Shown here piece by piece: positions 8,509 through 16,014 of a stretch of DNA of 64,000 nucleotides; position 1 is the stretch's first letter; the number at the start of each line of letters is the position of its first letter. The DNA is from Gemmatimonadales bacterium. Lineage in GTDB: Bacteria; Gemmatimonadota; Gemmatimonadetes; Palauibacterales; Palauibacteraceae. The notes under the pieces are model-generated. The model ran no database searches. It was not told where the DNA came from and saw nothing but the letters and a program-made list of their open reading frames with translations. A program made the translations under genes and the position numbers. The stretch is taken from NCBI GenBank assembly GCA_009840115.1, contig VXOJ01000005.1:1-64000 (forward strand). The letters run 5' to 3'.

Positions 8509-9975
8509 TCAGCGGACGCCGACCTGGCCGGCGACGGCGGCGGTCAGGCTGTCCGGATCGTAGCCGAGGCCGTCCTTGAACACGATGCGGACGTTGCGGA
8601 TGTCGGAGGGCCGTAGTTCGATGTCGCCCTCGATCACGACCAGGTCGGCGAGCTTGCCCGGTGCGACGGTCCCCAGTTCGCCGTCGAGGCCGAGAATCCG
8701 CGCTCCGTTCGCGCTCACGATCCGTACGGCGTCGGCCGGTTCGAAGCCCGCTTCGACGAGAATCTCGAAGTTCCGCTGGTCGCCGTAGCCGGGTAGCGCG
8801 CCCCAGGCCGGATCCACTCCCGCCGCCAGCACGCCTCCCGCTTCCACGAACGCGAGTTCGAAGTCGAGCATGTTCTCGAACAGGTCGATCATCCACGGCA
8901 TCTCCGTCGTCCGGAAGATCGACCGCCGCTCCATCTCCGCCTCCACGACGTGATCCGGAAGCGCCTCCAGATCGCGCTCCGTGAGGTCGGGGACGAGCGG
9001 CGTGGCCTGCTCGGCGACGGCCAGCGTTGAGGTCATGGCGACGCCCGCCGCGACCATCTCGGAGATCGTCTCGGCCACTCTGGGGTCGTCCATGTCCAGT
9101 TCGGCGATGCTCCGCTGATAGTTGGGACTGCACCGGTCCGGCTCACGCGTGGTGTCGTACTCGGAGTTGGCCCACAGGCCGTGCTCGAGGTTGTCGATCC
9201 CCATCGCCGTGGCCTCGCGGAACCCCACCGAACAGAGGTGCGCCGTGACCTTCATCCCTTGCCGGTGCGCCTCGTCGATGATCGTCGCGAGCGCCTCGCG
9301 CGTGATCTGCGTGTAGGCCTTGATCCACTCCGCCCCCTCCGCGGCCCAGTAGCGCACATACCGGCGCGCCGCTTCCTCGTCGCGGATCGCGTACATCCCG
9401 AGATCCCTGAGCCGCTCATCGGGACCGGGGCTGATGACGTACGGGGCGGTGATGAGGAGTCGGGGGCCCGGCGTCTCGCCTCGCTCGATGGCGCCCTTGA
9501 GCGAGAGATCCTGGTACGGGGCGACGCTCCCGGTCGTCCGCACCGTCGTGACGCCGGCTCCGAGATAGAGCCGGGGACCCGAGTACTGCATCTGCGAGGC
9601 TCGCGGCGTGGACTGGTAGTAGAACATGTGGTTGTGGAGGCCGACCATCCCCGGCATGACCGAGTGGCCTTCCAGATCCAGCCGCTCTGCACCCGATGGG
9701 ATCTCGACCTCGCCCGCCGCGCCGATGCTCTCGATCCGGTTCCCGCGGATGACGATGGTCTGTCCCGCGCGCGCGGGTCCGCCGGTGCCATCGAACAGGA
9801 GGACGTTCTCGAGCGCCACGACGGGCGCGGAGACGCTGAGGTGGGACCGGACCTCATCGGAGAGGACGTCGCGGTCCTGCGCCGCGGTCTGGCCGAGGCC
9901 GAACAGGGGCGCCGCGAGCACCCACAGGATGCCGCGACGAAGCCATGCGCCGCGAAGAGATGGGCCTTCGGGCAT
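8509..9975 (-). CDS. Exported amidohydrolase (imidazolonepropionase-like)
   Basis: A 488-residue secreted metal-dependent hydrolase. The signal peptide runs from MPEGPSLRGAWLRRG through ILWVLAAPLFGLGQTAAQ. The catalytic domain shows LHNHMFYY (HxH ligands), a candidate carboxylated lysine in AEWIKAYTQI, histidines in KVTAHLCS and NLEHGLW, and the aspartate in AAGVDPAWG. The C-terminus has the LADLVVIEGDIE strand common to the superfamily, where the beta-sandwich returns. The start at 9975 is supported by AAGGAGA about 6 bases upstream; the reading frame stays open much further upstream without coding character. It is divergent from the amidohydrolase at 10084 and convergent with the one ending at 8499. 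Substrate unknown; dipeptides or amides are plausible. Confidence 0.88.
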   Translation of the reverse strand: MPEGPSLRGAWLRRGILWVLAAPLFGLGQTAAQDRDVLSDEVRSHLSVSAPVVALENVLLFDGTGGPARAGQTIVIRGNRIESIGAAGEVEIPSGAERLDLEGHSVMPGMVGLHNHMFYYQSTPRASQMQYSGPRLYLGAGVTTVRTTGSVAPYQDLSLKGAIERGETPGPRLLITAPYVISPGPDERLRDLGMYAIRDEEAARRYVRYWAAEGAEWIKAYTQITREALATIIDEAHRQGMKVTAHLCSVGFREATAMGIDNLEHGLWANSEYDTTREPDRCSPNYQRSIAELDMDDPRVAETISEMVAAGVAMTSTLAVAEQATPLVPDLTERDLEALPDHVVEAEMERRSIFRTTEMPWMIDLFENMLDFELAFVEAGGVLAAGVDPAWGALPGYGDQRNFEILVEAGFEPADAVRIVSANGARILGLDGELGTVAPGKLADLVVIEGDIELRPSDIRNVRIVFKDGLGYDPDSLTAAVAGQVGVR

Positions 9976-10083
9976 GATGTTCTCCTTGTGCCGGGTCGTG
10001 ATCTTCCTCAGCGTAGATGCGGTCGGGAGGGCCGGAAAGACCCGAGCCCCCGAGATGCCGTCGCTGACGAGGGAGGCCACATC

Positions 10084-11406
10084 GTGCGCGCTGCCAGAGT
10101 CCTGTTCGTACTCGGTTGGGTCATGGCCGTCTTCGCCCCACTCGCGGCGCAGGAACGGTGGCTGGCGATCGAGGGAGGCACGGTGTTCGATGGCACGGGC
10201 GCCGTTCACGAGAACGCGACGGTCCTCGTGCGGGGGGACCGGGTCGAGCGTATCGGGCCGGCAGGGCAGGTCGAGATCCCGGCCGGGGCCCAGCGCATCG
10301 ATGCGAGCGGGAAGTTCCTCACGCCGGGATTCATCGACCTCCACTTCCATTACTCCCCGGGCCCGCATGCCTCGATCGACGGGACGGGGACCGACGCGAG
10401 CCCGGAACTGCCGCTCCTCTTCCTGGCCAACGGCGTCACCACGCTGCGGGAGATGGGACAGTGGATCGCGGACAACGAGGACTGGCTCGGCACCGTGGAG
10501 GCGAGAGAGCTCCCGGCGCCACGGCTTCTCTATTCCGGACCGATCCTCGACGGGTTCAACACGGCCTATCCTACGATCTCGCGCGTCCTGCTGGACGAGA
10601 CGGACGCCCGGATGGCGGCGAACGAGTTGATGGATCGGGGCGCGACGTCGCTGAAGGTGTATTTCCGGCTCTCGCTCGCGCAGGTCGCGGCCGTCATCGA
10701 AGAGGCCGACCGCCGCAACGTGCCGGTCCACGGCCACCTCGAGATCGTCGACCCTGTGGCCGCGATACGGCTGGGGCTGGACGGGATCGAGCACACAAGG
10801 TCGCTGGGCCGAGCCCTCGTCTCGCCCAAGCGGGCGGAGGAGTTCCGGCAGGCGGTGCTGCGCGAGAGCATCCACCGCGGAGCGGGCGGTTTCGCGCTGT
10901 GGGCGGCGCTGGACCCGGCCGGGCCGCGCGCCGACGCGCTCATTGAACTCATGCTCGAACGGAACGTGAACCTGGACGGCACGCTGGCCGTCTTCGAGCC
11001 GGAGTTCAGCGAGGAGGACCGCGACGTGCAGTGGGCGGCGATGCGGAACATGGCCGCGCTCACGGTGCGTTACGCGAAGGCCGGCGGTCCCGTCACGATG
11101 GGATCGCATGGCGTGGTCGCGAACGCTCCAGCGGGCCTTGCCTTCCAGCGCGAGATGGAGACGCACGTGGAGGCCGGCATGACGGCGGCGGAGACGCTGG
11201 TCGCCGCGACCCGGGCGGGCGCCGAAGCGCTGCGGCTGACCGACAGGGGCACGCTGGCGCACGGCATGCTGGCCGACATCGTGCTGTTCGACGCCAGTCC
11301 GCTCGAGGACATCGCCAATGCCCGCCGCGTACACGCCGTGATCCTCGGCGGCGAGGTGCTCGACCGCGACCGACTGCTCGCCACCGCGGACGGTCTCGTC
11401 CCCTGA
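10084..11406 (+). CDS. Exported amidohydrolase family protein
   Basis: A 440-residue secreted member of the same superfamily as its neighbours. The signal peptide (VRAARVLFVLGWVMAVFAPLAAQ) ends in a good AxA-type site. Metal-site features are DLHFHYSPG (HxH), the lysine in SLKVYFRL, VHGHLEIVD and GIEHTRSLG. At the position where relatives have the catalytic aspartate in a GTD motif, this protein reads TMGSHGVVAN, so the usual aspartate is not evident. The GTG start at 10084 follows a GAGGGAG ribosome binding site. It lies head-to-head with the minus-strand amidohydrolase, sharing a 108-bp intergenic region, and converges on the NCS2 permease. Activity may differ from canonical relatives because of the changed aspartate motif. 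Confidence 0.85.
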   Translation: MRAARVLFVLGWVMAVFAPLAAQERWLAIEGGTVFDGTGAVHENATVLVRGDRVERIGPAGQVEIPAGAQRIDASGKFLTPGFIDLHFHYSPGPHASIDGTGTDASPELPLLFLANGVTTLREMGQWIADNEDWLGTVEARELPAPRLLYSGPILDGFNTAYPTISRVLLDETDARMAANELMDRGATSLKVYFRLSLAQVAAVIEEADRRNVPVHGHLEIVDPVAAIRLGLDGIEHTRSLGRALVSPKRAEEFRQAVLRESIHRGAGGFALWAALDPAGPRADALIELMLERNVNLDGTLAVFEPEFSEEDRDVQWAAMRNMAALTVRYAKAGGPVTMGSHGVVANAPAGLAFQREMETHVEAGMTAAETLVAATRAGAEALRLTDRGTLAHGMLADIVLFDASPLEDIANARRVHAVILGGEVLDRDRLLATADGLVP

Positions 11407-11419
11407 CCTGGCGTCGCGG

Positions 11420-13177
11420 CTAGCCTCCGCCGCGCACGGGGCCCTCGATGTGAACCGTGACGATGTCCGCGTCGTGGTATTTCTGGTGCCTCACGGAGGT
11501 GGCCAGGTGCTGCAGAATGCGGAGCGAGATTTCGTGCTCCTGCACTTCCGCCGTGCCGTGGCTGGCGAGAACGGCGATCTGATCCTCGATGTTCCCGGCG
11601 CCACCTGCGGAGATGAACTCCAGTTCCGCCCCGGTCCCCCACTTGCGGGCGACGACGCGCAGACGCCGATCTCCTGCGTCTTCCCCTTCCTTCGCCTCCT
11701 CCAGCAGGAGAAGCAGCGTCTCCTCCGCCGCCTGCAGCAGCCGGTCGCTCATCTCCATCTGCCACTTGCGCCGGATGGAGAACTTGTCGAGGAAGTTCCG
11801 GATGGTGGGGAGCGCTTCGACGTTCAGCGTCGTCTCGACGCGCGTGGGCCGCGCGCCCGTGAACTCGAGCAGCGCCGTGAGGAGGATCGCGACCAGGCCG
11901 CCCGCGGTCATCCCGTTCTCGAGCAGCGGCGCCAGCCCGGGGCTCAAGTACTCGTTGAAGAGCGCGCCCTCCTGGAACGCGACCCCAGCCCAGAACGACA
12001 CGCCGACGATTGCCGCCTTGCGATAGTCGATGCCGTCCTGGACGACGACGCGCGTCCCGATGACGAACAGGATCCCGATCAGAACGAACCCGTAGGCGGC
12101 GAGCACGGGATCGGGGATGGCGAGTACGATCGCCGCGATCTTGGGCAGGAACGCCAGCGCGACGAAGGTCAGGCCGATACACACGCCCACGCGGCGCGCC
12201 GCGACGCCCGTGATCTCCGCCAGCGAGATGCTCGACGAATAGGTCGTGTTGGGGACGGTGCTCAGCAGTCCCGAGAGCAGGTTGCCGAGTCCATCGGCGG
12301 CGACCGCGCCCTGCACCGCTCCGAAGTCGGTGGCTCGGCTGCGCCGCCAGGACACGCGCTGAATGGCCACGGCGTCGCCAACCGTCTCGATCGCGCCGAT
12401 CAGCGTCACGAACACGAACGTCGGGAGCAGCGCCCAGAAGGCGGGGCCGAAGCTGAAGCCGAAACCCGGCCAGCCGCTCGCGGGGAGACCGACCCACTGC
12501 GCGGCCGCCACGCGCTCGAAGTCGTAGATGCCGAACGACACCGCCGCGACGCACCCGACGACGATGCCGATCACCGGACCCCACAGCCGCATGACGCCGC
12601 TGGCCCGGAGCACGATGAGCAGCGTCGCGAGCACGGTCGCGCCCGCCGTCACCGGCGCCGCCAGCGGATCCGAGCCCTCCGGCACCTGGCGCAGCAGATC
12701 GAACAGGAGGGGCATGATCGTGACCGCGATCAGCATGATCACGGTCCCCGCCACTACGGGCGTGATGATCCGCCTCAGGAGCGCAAGATGCCGCGAGAGC
12801 CCGAACTGGAAGAGGGAGGAGGCGATGACCAGCGACGCGAGGAGGGCGGGACCGCCTTCGACGAGCGCCGTCACGGAGGCCGCGATGAACGCGCCCGATG
12901 TCCCCATGAGGAGGACGTACCCCGCCCCGATACGCCCGATGCGCGCGGCCTGCACGGCCGTGGTCACCCCGCTCACGATCAGGACCGCGAAGCTCCCCCA
13001 CGACAGGTAGTCCTCGGAGCCGCCGGCCGCCCGCACCACGATCGCCACCGTGATGACGATGGCCGCGATGGTGAGCACGACGTACTGGAGCGCGAGGCCA
13101 ATGGCGATCCGGTACGGCGGCGTCTCGTCGGGCTCGTACTGGATCGCGTGGTTGAAGTCTCGGGGTTCTGACGCCAT
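11420..13177 (-). CDS. NCS2 (xanthine/uracil) permease with C-terminal ATPase-like domain
   Basis: A 585-residue protein. Residues about 20-440 are a polytopic nucleobase:cation symporter-2 (SLC23) carrier, with the family-type segments GSDPLAAP, TFVFVTLIGAIETVGDAVAIQ and GLLSTVPNTTYSSSISLAEITGV. About 140 further residues follow the last helix. They are soluble, starting near NVEALPTIRNFLDKF, with a long acidic helix (LLQAAEETLLLLLEEA) then alternating strands and ending VTVHIEG. They resemble a degenerate GHKL/anti-sigma-type ATPase domain, but no clear N-box or G-box is visible, so that is tentative. Most NCS2 carriers stop soon after the last helix. It probably imports purines or pyrimidines; the tail suggests a sensory or regulatory function. 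Convergent with the amidohydrolase, 13 bases apart. Confidence 0.88.
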   Translation of the reverse strand: MASEPRDFNHAIQYEPDETPPYRIAIGLALQYVVLTIAAIVITVAIVVRAAGGSEDYLSWGSFAVLIVSGVTTAVQAARIGRIGAGYVLLMGTSGAFIAASVTALVEGGPALLASLVIASSLFQFGLSRHLALLRRIITPVVAGTVIMLIAVTIMPLLFDLLRQVPEGSDPLAAPVTAGATVLATLLIVLRASGVMRLWGPVIGIVVGCVAAVSFGIYDFERVAAAQWVGLPASGWPGFGFSFGPAFWALLPTFVFVTLIGAIETVGDAVAIQRVSWRRSRATDFGAVQGAVAADGLGNLLSGLLSTVPNTTYSSSISLAEITGVAARRVGVCIGLTFVALAFLPKIAAIVLAIPDPVLAAYGFVLIGILFVIGTRVVVQDGIDYRKAAIVGVSFWAGVAFQEGALFNEYLSPGLAPLLENGMTAGGLVAILLTALLEFTGARPTRVETTLNVEALPTIRNFLDKFSIRRKWQMEMSDRLLQAAEETLLLLLEEAKEGEDAGDRRLRVVARKWGTGAELEFISAGGAGNIEDQIAVLASHGTAEVQEHEISLRILQHLATSVRHQKYHDADIVTVHIEGPVRGGG

Positions 13178-13224
13178 CGGTCACATCCATCGTTGGGGAA
13201 CGGAGATGCCGAACGCACGCGCAA

Positions 13225-13297
13225 AGCGGGCGACCGGGGTCGAACCGGCGACCTTCAGCTTGGAAGGCTGACGCTCTGCCAACTGAGCTACGCCCGC
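13225..13297 (-). tRNA. tRNA-Gly (anticodon TCC)
   Basis: A complete cloverleaf reads on the minus strand. The acceptor stem GCGGGCG pairs with CGCCCGC. The D-arm is GCTC...GAGC, the anticodon stem TCAGC/GCTGA encloses loop CTTCCAA (anticodon TCC), and the T-arm is GCCGG TTCGACC CCGGT. Discriminator is T, as in bacterial glycine tRNAs. CCA is not encoded. The body is nearly identical to the tRNA-Gly(CCC) at 27967. Confidence 0.96.
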
Positions 13298-13380
13298 GAG
13301 GCCGTCGAATCTGGCGACCGAGCCGGCTGACGGGCAAGTTTCCGGCCCGCACCGGACGAGGAATCGAGGAGGAAGATCGA

Positions 13381-13737
13381 GTGAGCGTTCGACATGTCTC
13401 GGAGTTCGGGCTGACGCCGGTCGCCGCCGGGTCGGGCACCGAAACGCAGGTTCTCATCGGGCCGGACCAGGGGCCGAACTTCGCGCTGCGGCGCTTCGTG
13501 ATGCAGCCCGGCGGCGGGATGCCCCGGCACACGAACGCCGTCGAACACGAGCAGTATGTGCTCCGGGGACGGGCCCGCGTGTCGATCGGTGACGAAACGC
13601 ACGATGTGAAGGCCGGAGATGTCGTCTACATTCCTGCGGGAACGCCGCACTCCTACGACGCCGTCGGGGACGAACCCTTCGAGTTCCTGTGCGCCGTGCC
13701 GAACCAGCCCGACAGGATCGAACTCGTCGACTGCTGA
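13381..13737 (+). CDS. Cupin domain-containing protein
   Basis: A single-domain cupin of 118 residues. Cupin motif 1 is PGGGMPRHTNAVEHEQYVL, with metal-binding candidates H (PRHT), H and E (EHE). Motif 2 is GDVVYIPAGTPHSY with the third histidine. Such small cupins bind a metal and act as dioxygenases, isomerases, lyases or ligand sensors; nothing here decides among them. The GTG start at 13381 follows GAGGAGGAAGATC, which includes a good ribosome binding site. It stands alone between tRNA-Gly and the convergent alcohol dehydrogenase. Confidence 0.88.
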   Translation: MSVRHVSEFGLTPVAAGSGTETQVLIGPDQGPNFALRRFVMQPGGGMPRHTNAVEHEQYVLRGRARVSIGDETHDVKAGDVVYIPAGTPHSYDAVGDEPFEFLCAVPNQPDRIELVDC

Positions 13738-13752
13738 TCCCCGAGCGGATCT

Positions 13753-14811
13753 TTAGACGGTAAGGACGACCCTCCCCACCACCCGGCCCGCCTCCAGGTC
13801 GCGCAGGCTCGCTTCGGCTTCATCCATGGGCCGCGTCGCGTACGGGATCGGGTCGACGCACCCGGCGCGGACGAGTTCCATCAGCTCCGCCATCTCCTTG
13901 AGGCTCCCGAGGTCGGACCCCTGGACGGCGAGATCCTTGAGGACGAGCAGGGGGAGTGGGACGGAGAGTGAGCCCCCGAGCAGACCGACGACGACGAGGC
14001 CTCCGCTCTTGGCGACCGTCCGGAAGCCGAGCGCCGTGGACGCGGAAGAGCCGGCGAAATCGACGACCGCGGCGCAGCCACCGTTCGTGAGCTTCTTCAA
14101 CTGCCGGGGCGCGTCGTCCTCGCGGGCGTCCACGACGTGCGCGGCCCCCGCCCGCCGCGCGGCATCGAGCTTCGCATCGTCAACCTCGACGACGATGAGT
14201 TCGGCGTCGAAGAGCGCCTTCGCGAGCTGGATGCCGGCGAAGCCGACGCCGCCGGCCCCGATGATGACAAGCTGGTCCTCGAGCCAACGTTCCGCCTTGC
14301 GGAGCGCGCTGTAGGCGGTGAGGCCGGAGCAGGCGTACGTGCCGGCCAGTGCCGGCGGGACATCTCCGAAGTCGAAGAGATAGCGCGGATGCGGGACGAT
14401 GACGTGGTCCGCGAAGCCGCCGTCGAGGTGCGTACCGAGGGCGCGCGGGCGGTGGCACAGATGCTCCCGGTCGGCGTCACAGAACCCGCAGCCGCCGCAC
14501 CCGATCCACGGGAAGACGACGCCGCGCTGGCCGACGGCGACGCCGTCGGCATCGGGCCCGGCCGCGGCGACTTCGCCCACGATCTCGTGGCCCAGCGTAA
14601 AGGGAAGTTCGCGCACGGCCCGGACGTCGAGCTTCCGGCCGCCGCCCATCTCGAAATAGCCCTGCCACAGGTGCAGGTCGCTGTGACAGAGGCCACAGGC
14701 GTGGACGCGGACGAGCAGCTCGGTGCCCGTGGGTTCGGGGGTCGGCCGCTCGGCCGGTTCGAGGGGTCCACCGTACTCGCGGAACTGGTAGCTCTTCATC
14801 GCTTCCCTCAT
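13753..14811 (-). CDS. Zinc-dependent alcohol dehydrogenase
   Basis: A 352-residue medium-chain dehydrogenase (MDR family). The catalytic zinc ligands are visible in CGLCHSD (Cys) and LGHEIVGE (His-Glu). The structural zinc loop has four cysteines in GCGGCGFCDADREHLC. The nucleotide-binding motif is GAGGVGFAGIQ, with an acidic VEVDD strand end that favours NAD. It should oxidise an alcohol or reduce an aldehyde. The chosen ATG at 14811 overlaps the stop of the upstream DegT aminotransferase gene (ATGA on the minus strand), indicating translational coupling. An ATG four codons later (14799) is an alternative, and an in-frame extension to 14922 lies inside the neighbour and is rejected. Coupling suggests both enzymes act in one route, perhaps on an amino alcohol or amino sugar. 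Confidence 0.9.
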   Translation of the reverse strand: MREAMKSYQFREYGGPLEPAERPTPEPTGTELLVRVHACGLCHSDLHLWQGYFEMGGGRKLDVRAVRELPFTLGHEIVGEVAAAGPDADGVAVGQRGVVFPWIGCGGCGFCDADREHLCHRPRALGTHLDGGFADHVIVPHPRYLFDFGDVPPALAGTYACSGLTAYSALRKAERWLEDQLVIIGAGGVGFAGIQLAKALFDAELIVVEVDDAKLDAARRAGAAHVVDAREDDAPRQLKKLTNGGCAAVVDFAGSSASTALGFRTVAKSGGLVVVGLLGGSLSVPLPLLVLKDLAVQGSDLGSLKEMAELMELVRAGCVDPIPYATRPMDEAEASLRDLEAGRVVGRVVLTV

Positions 14812-15959
14812 TGTGGTGTCAGGACTTTCCCGAACGCGTTCACGACGTCCTGCATCTGGGCGGCCCCCGCAAGCAGGACCTGGTGCTTGATCCAGATCGT
14901 CGTGCGGCAGAGCCGTTCGCATACCGGAAGCGCTCTTTCGAGCGGTGTGGTGTAGCCCGGATGCGCCGGGATCCCCTCGGCCCGGAGCGCCGCGATGACC
15001 CAGCCCTTGTCGCGGTCCTTGCGGCGGTTCGCCACGAGTACCGACCCGTCGAGTCGGACCATGAAGATGTGACAGCCGTGGGCCGTGATGCGCTCATCCC
15101 GGTCCGGCGTTCGCAGACCGTCGATCTCGGCGAGGCCCTTCGCGAGCGCGTCCATGGCCTGCCGACGGATGGCCTGCTCGGCGGGGAGGCGTTCCAGTCC
15201 GGCGAGGAGCAACGCCGCCTGGAACTCCGTCATGCGGAGGTTGAGACCGGCTGCCGCGTGGTCGTGCGGTGAACCGCGGGGGTCGCGACCGCAGTCGTGC
15301 CACGACCACGCCCGCCGATGGAGCGCTTCGTCGTCCGTGAGGACCATACCGCCCTCGCCGGCGGTGAGGTTCTTGCTCGACTGGAAGCTGAACGCGCCCG
15401 CGTCGCCCAGCGTGCCCACCGGGCGGCCCCGCCAGCTTGCAAGCCACGCCTGCGCCGCATCCTCGATGACCCGGAGGCCCCGTCGGGCGGCGATCTCGTT
15501 TACGCGATCCATGTCGGCCGGGCGTCCGCCGATATGAACGGGCAGGACCGCCGTCGTGCGCTCCGTGATCGCGTCCTCGATCCGCGCCGGATCCAGGTTG
15601 TGCGTCCCGGACTCCACGTCGACGAAGACGGGAACCGCGCCCAGCGACCGGATCGCGTGGGCCGTCGCCACGAAGCTGTACGGGCTCGTGATGACCTCGT
15701 CGCCGGGCTGCACGCCGGCGGCGACGAGGGCGGTCTGAAGCGCCATCGTGCCGTTGCAGCAGGCCACGGCGTACCGGGCGCCGTGCAGCGCGGCGAAGCG
15801 GGCCTCGAGCTCCGGGACGGCCCCGCCTCCCAGCCCCCATCGGCCGGATTCGAGCACCTCGGTGAGGGCCCGCCGCTCCGCCGCCCCGGAGCGTGGCCAC
15901 GCGGGCCAGGGCGCCGTGCGGACCGGGGTGCCGCCGTCGATCGCCAACCGATCCGTCAT
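14808..15959 (-). CDS. DegT/DnrJ/EryC1/StrS family aminotransferase
   Basis: A 383-residue PLP-dependent aminotransferase of the sugar-aminotransferase (DegT/AHBA synthase) family. Motifs include CCNGTMALQTAL for the PLP phosphate site, VIEDAAQAW with the ring-stacking region, and the Schiff-base lysine in FQSSKNLTAGEGG. The C-terminal half (GYTTPLERALPVCERL) matches the family's substrate loop. Relatives transfer an amino group to keto-sugars or make 3-amino-5-hydroxybenzoate; no nucleotide-sugar genes are adjacent, so the substrate is open. The ATG at 15959 (MTDRLAIDGG) matches the usual family start; upstream extension in frame is not coding-like. The last base triplet overlaps the alcohol dehydrogenase start. 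Confidence 0.92.
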   Translation of the reverse strand: MTDRLAIDGGTPVRTAPWPAWPRSGAAERRALTEVLESGRWGLGGGAVPELEARFAALHGARYAVACCNGTMALQTALVAAGVQPGDEVITSPYSFVATAHAIRSLGAVPVFVDVESGTHNLDPARIEDAITERTTAVLPVHIGGRPADMDRVNEIAARRGLRVIEDAAQAWLASWRGRPVGTLGDAGAFSFQSSKNLTAGEGGMVLTDDEALHRRAWSWHDCGRDPRGSPHDHAAAGLNLRMTEFQAALLLAGLERLPAEQAIRRQAMDALAKGLAEIDGLRTPDRDERITAHGCHIFMVRLDGSVLVANRRKDRDKGWVIAALRAEGIPAHPGYTTPLERALPVCERLCRTTIWIKHQVLLAGAAQMQDVVNAFGKVLTPQ

Positions 15960-16014
15960 GCGTCGCTCGACGCGATTGTCGGCACGGCTCGCGGACCGGA
16001 CCGTGGCGCGCCGC

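Noticed and set aside
8509-11334. A 941-codon frame suggesting one giant amidohydrolase
   Set aside because: Only the part from 9975 down has coding character and a signal peptide. The upstream half lies under the divergent amidohydrolase at 10084-11406.
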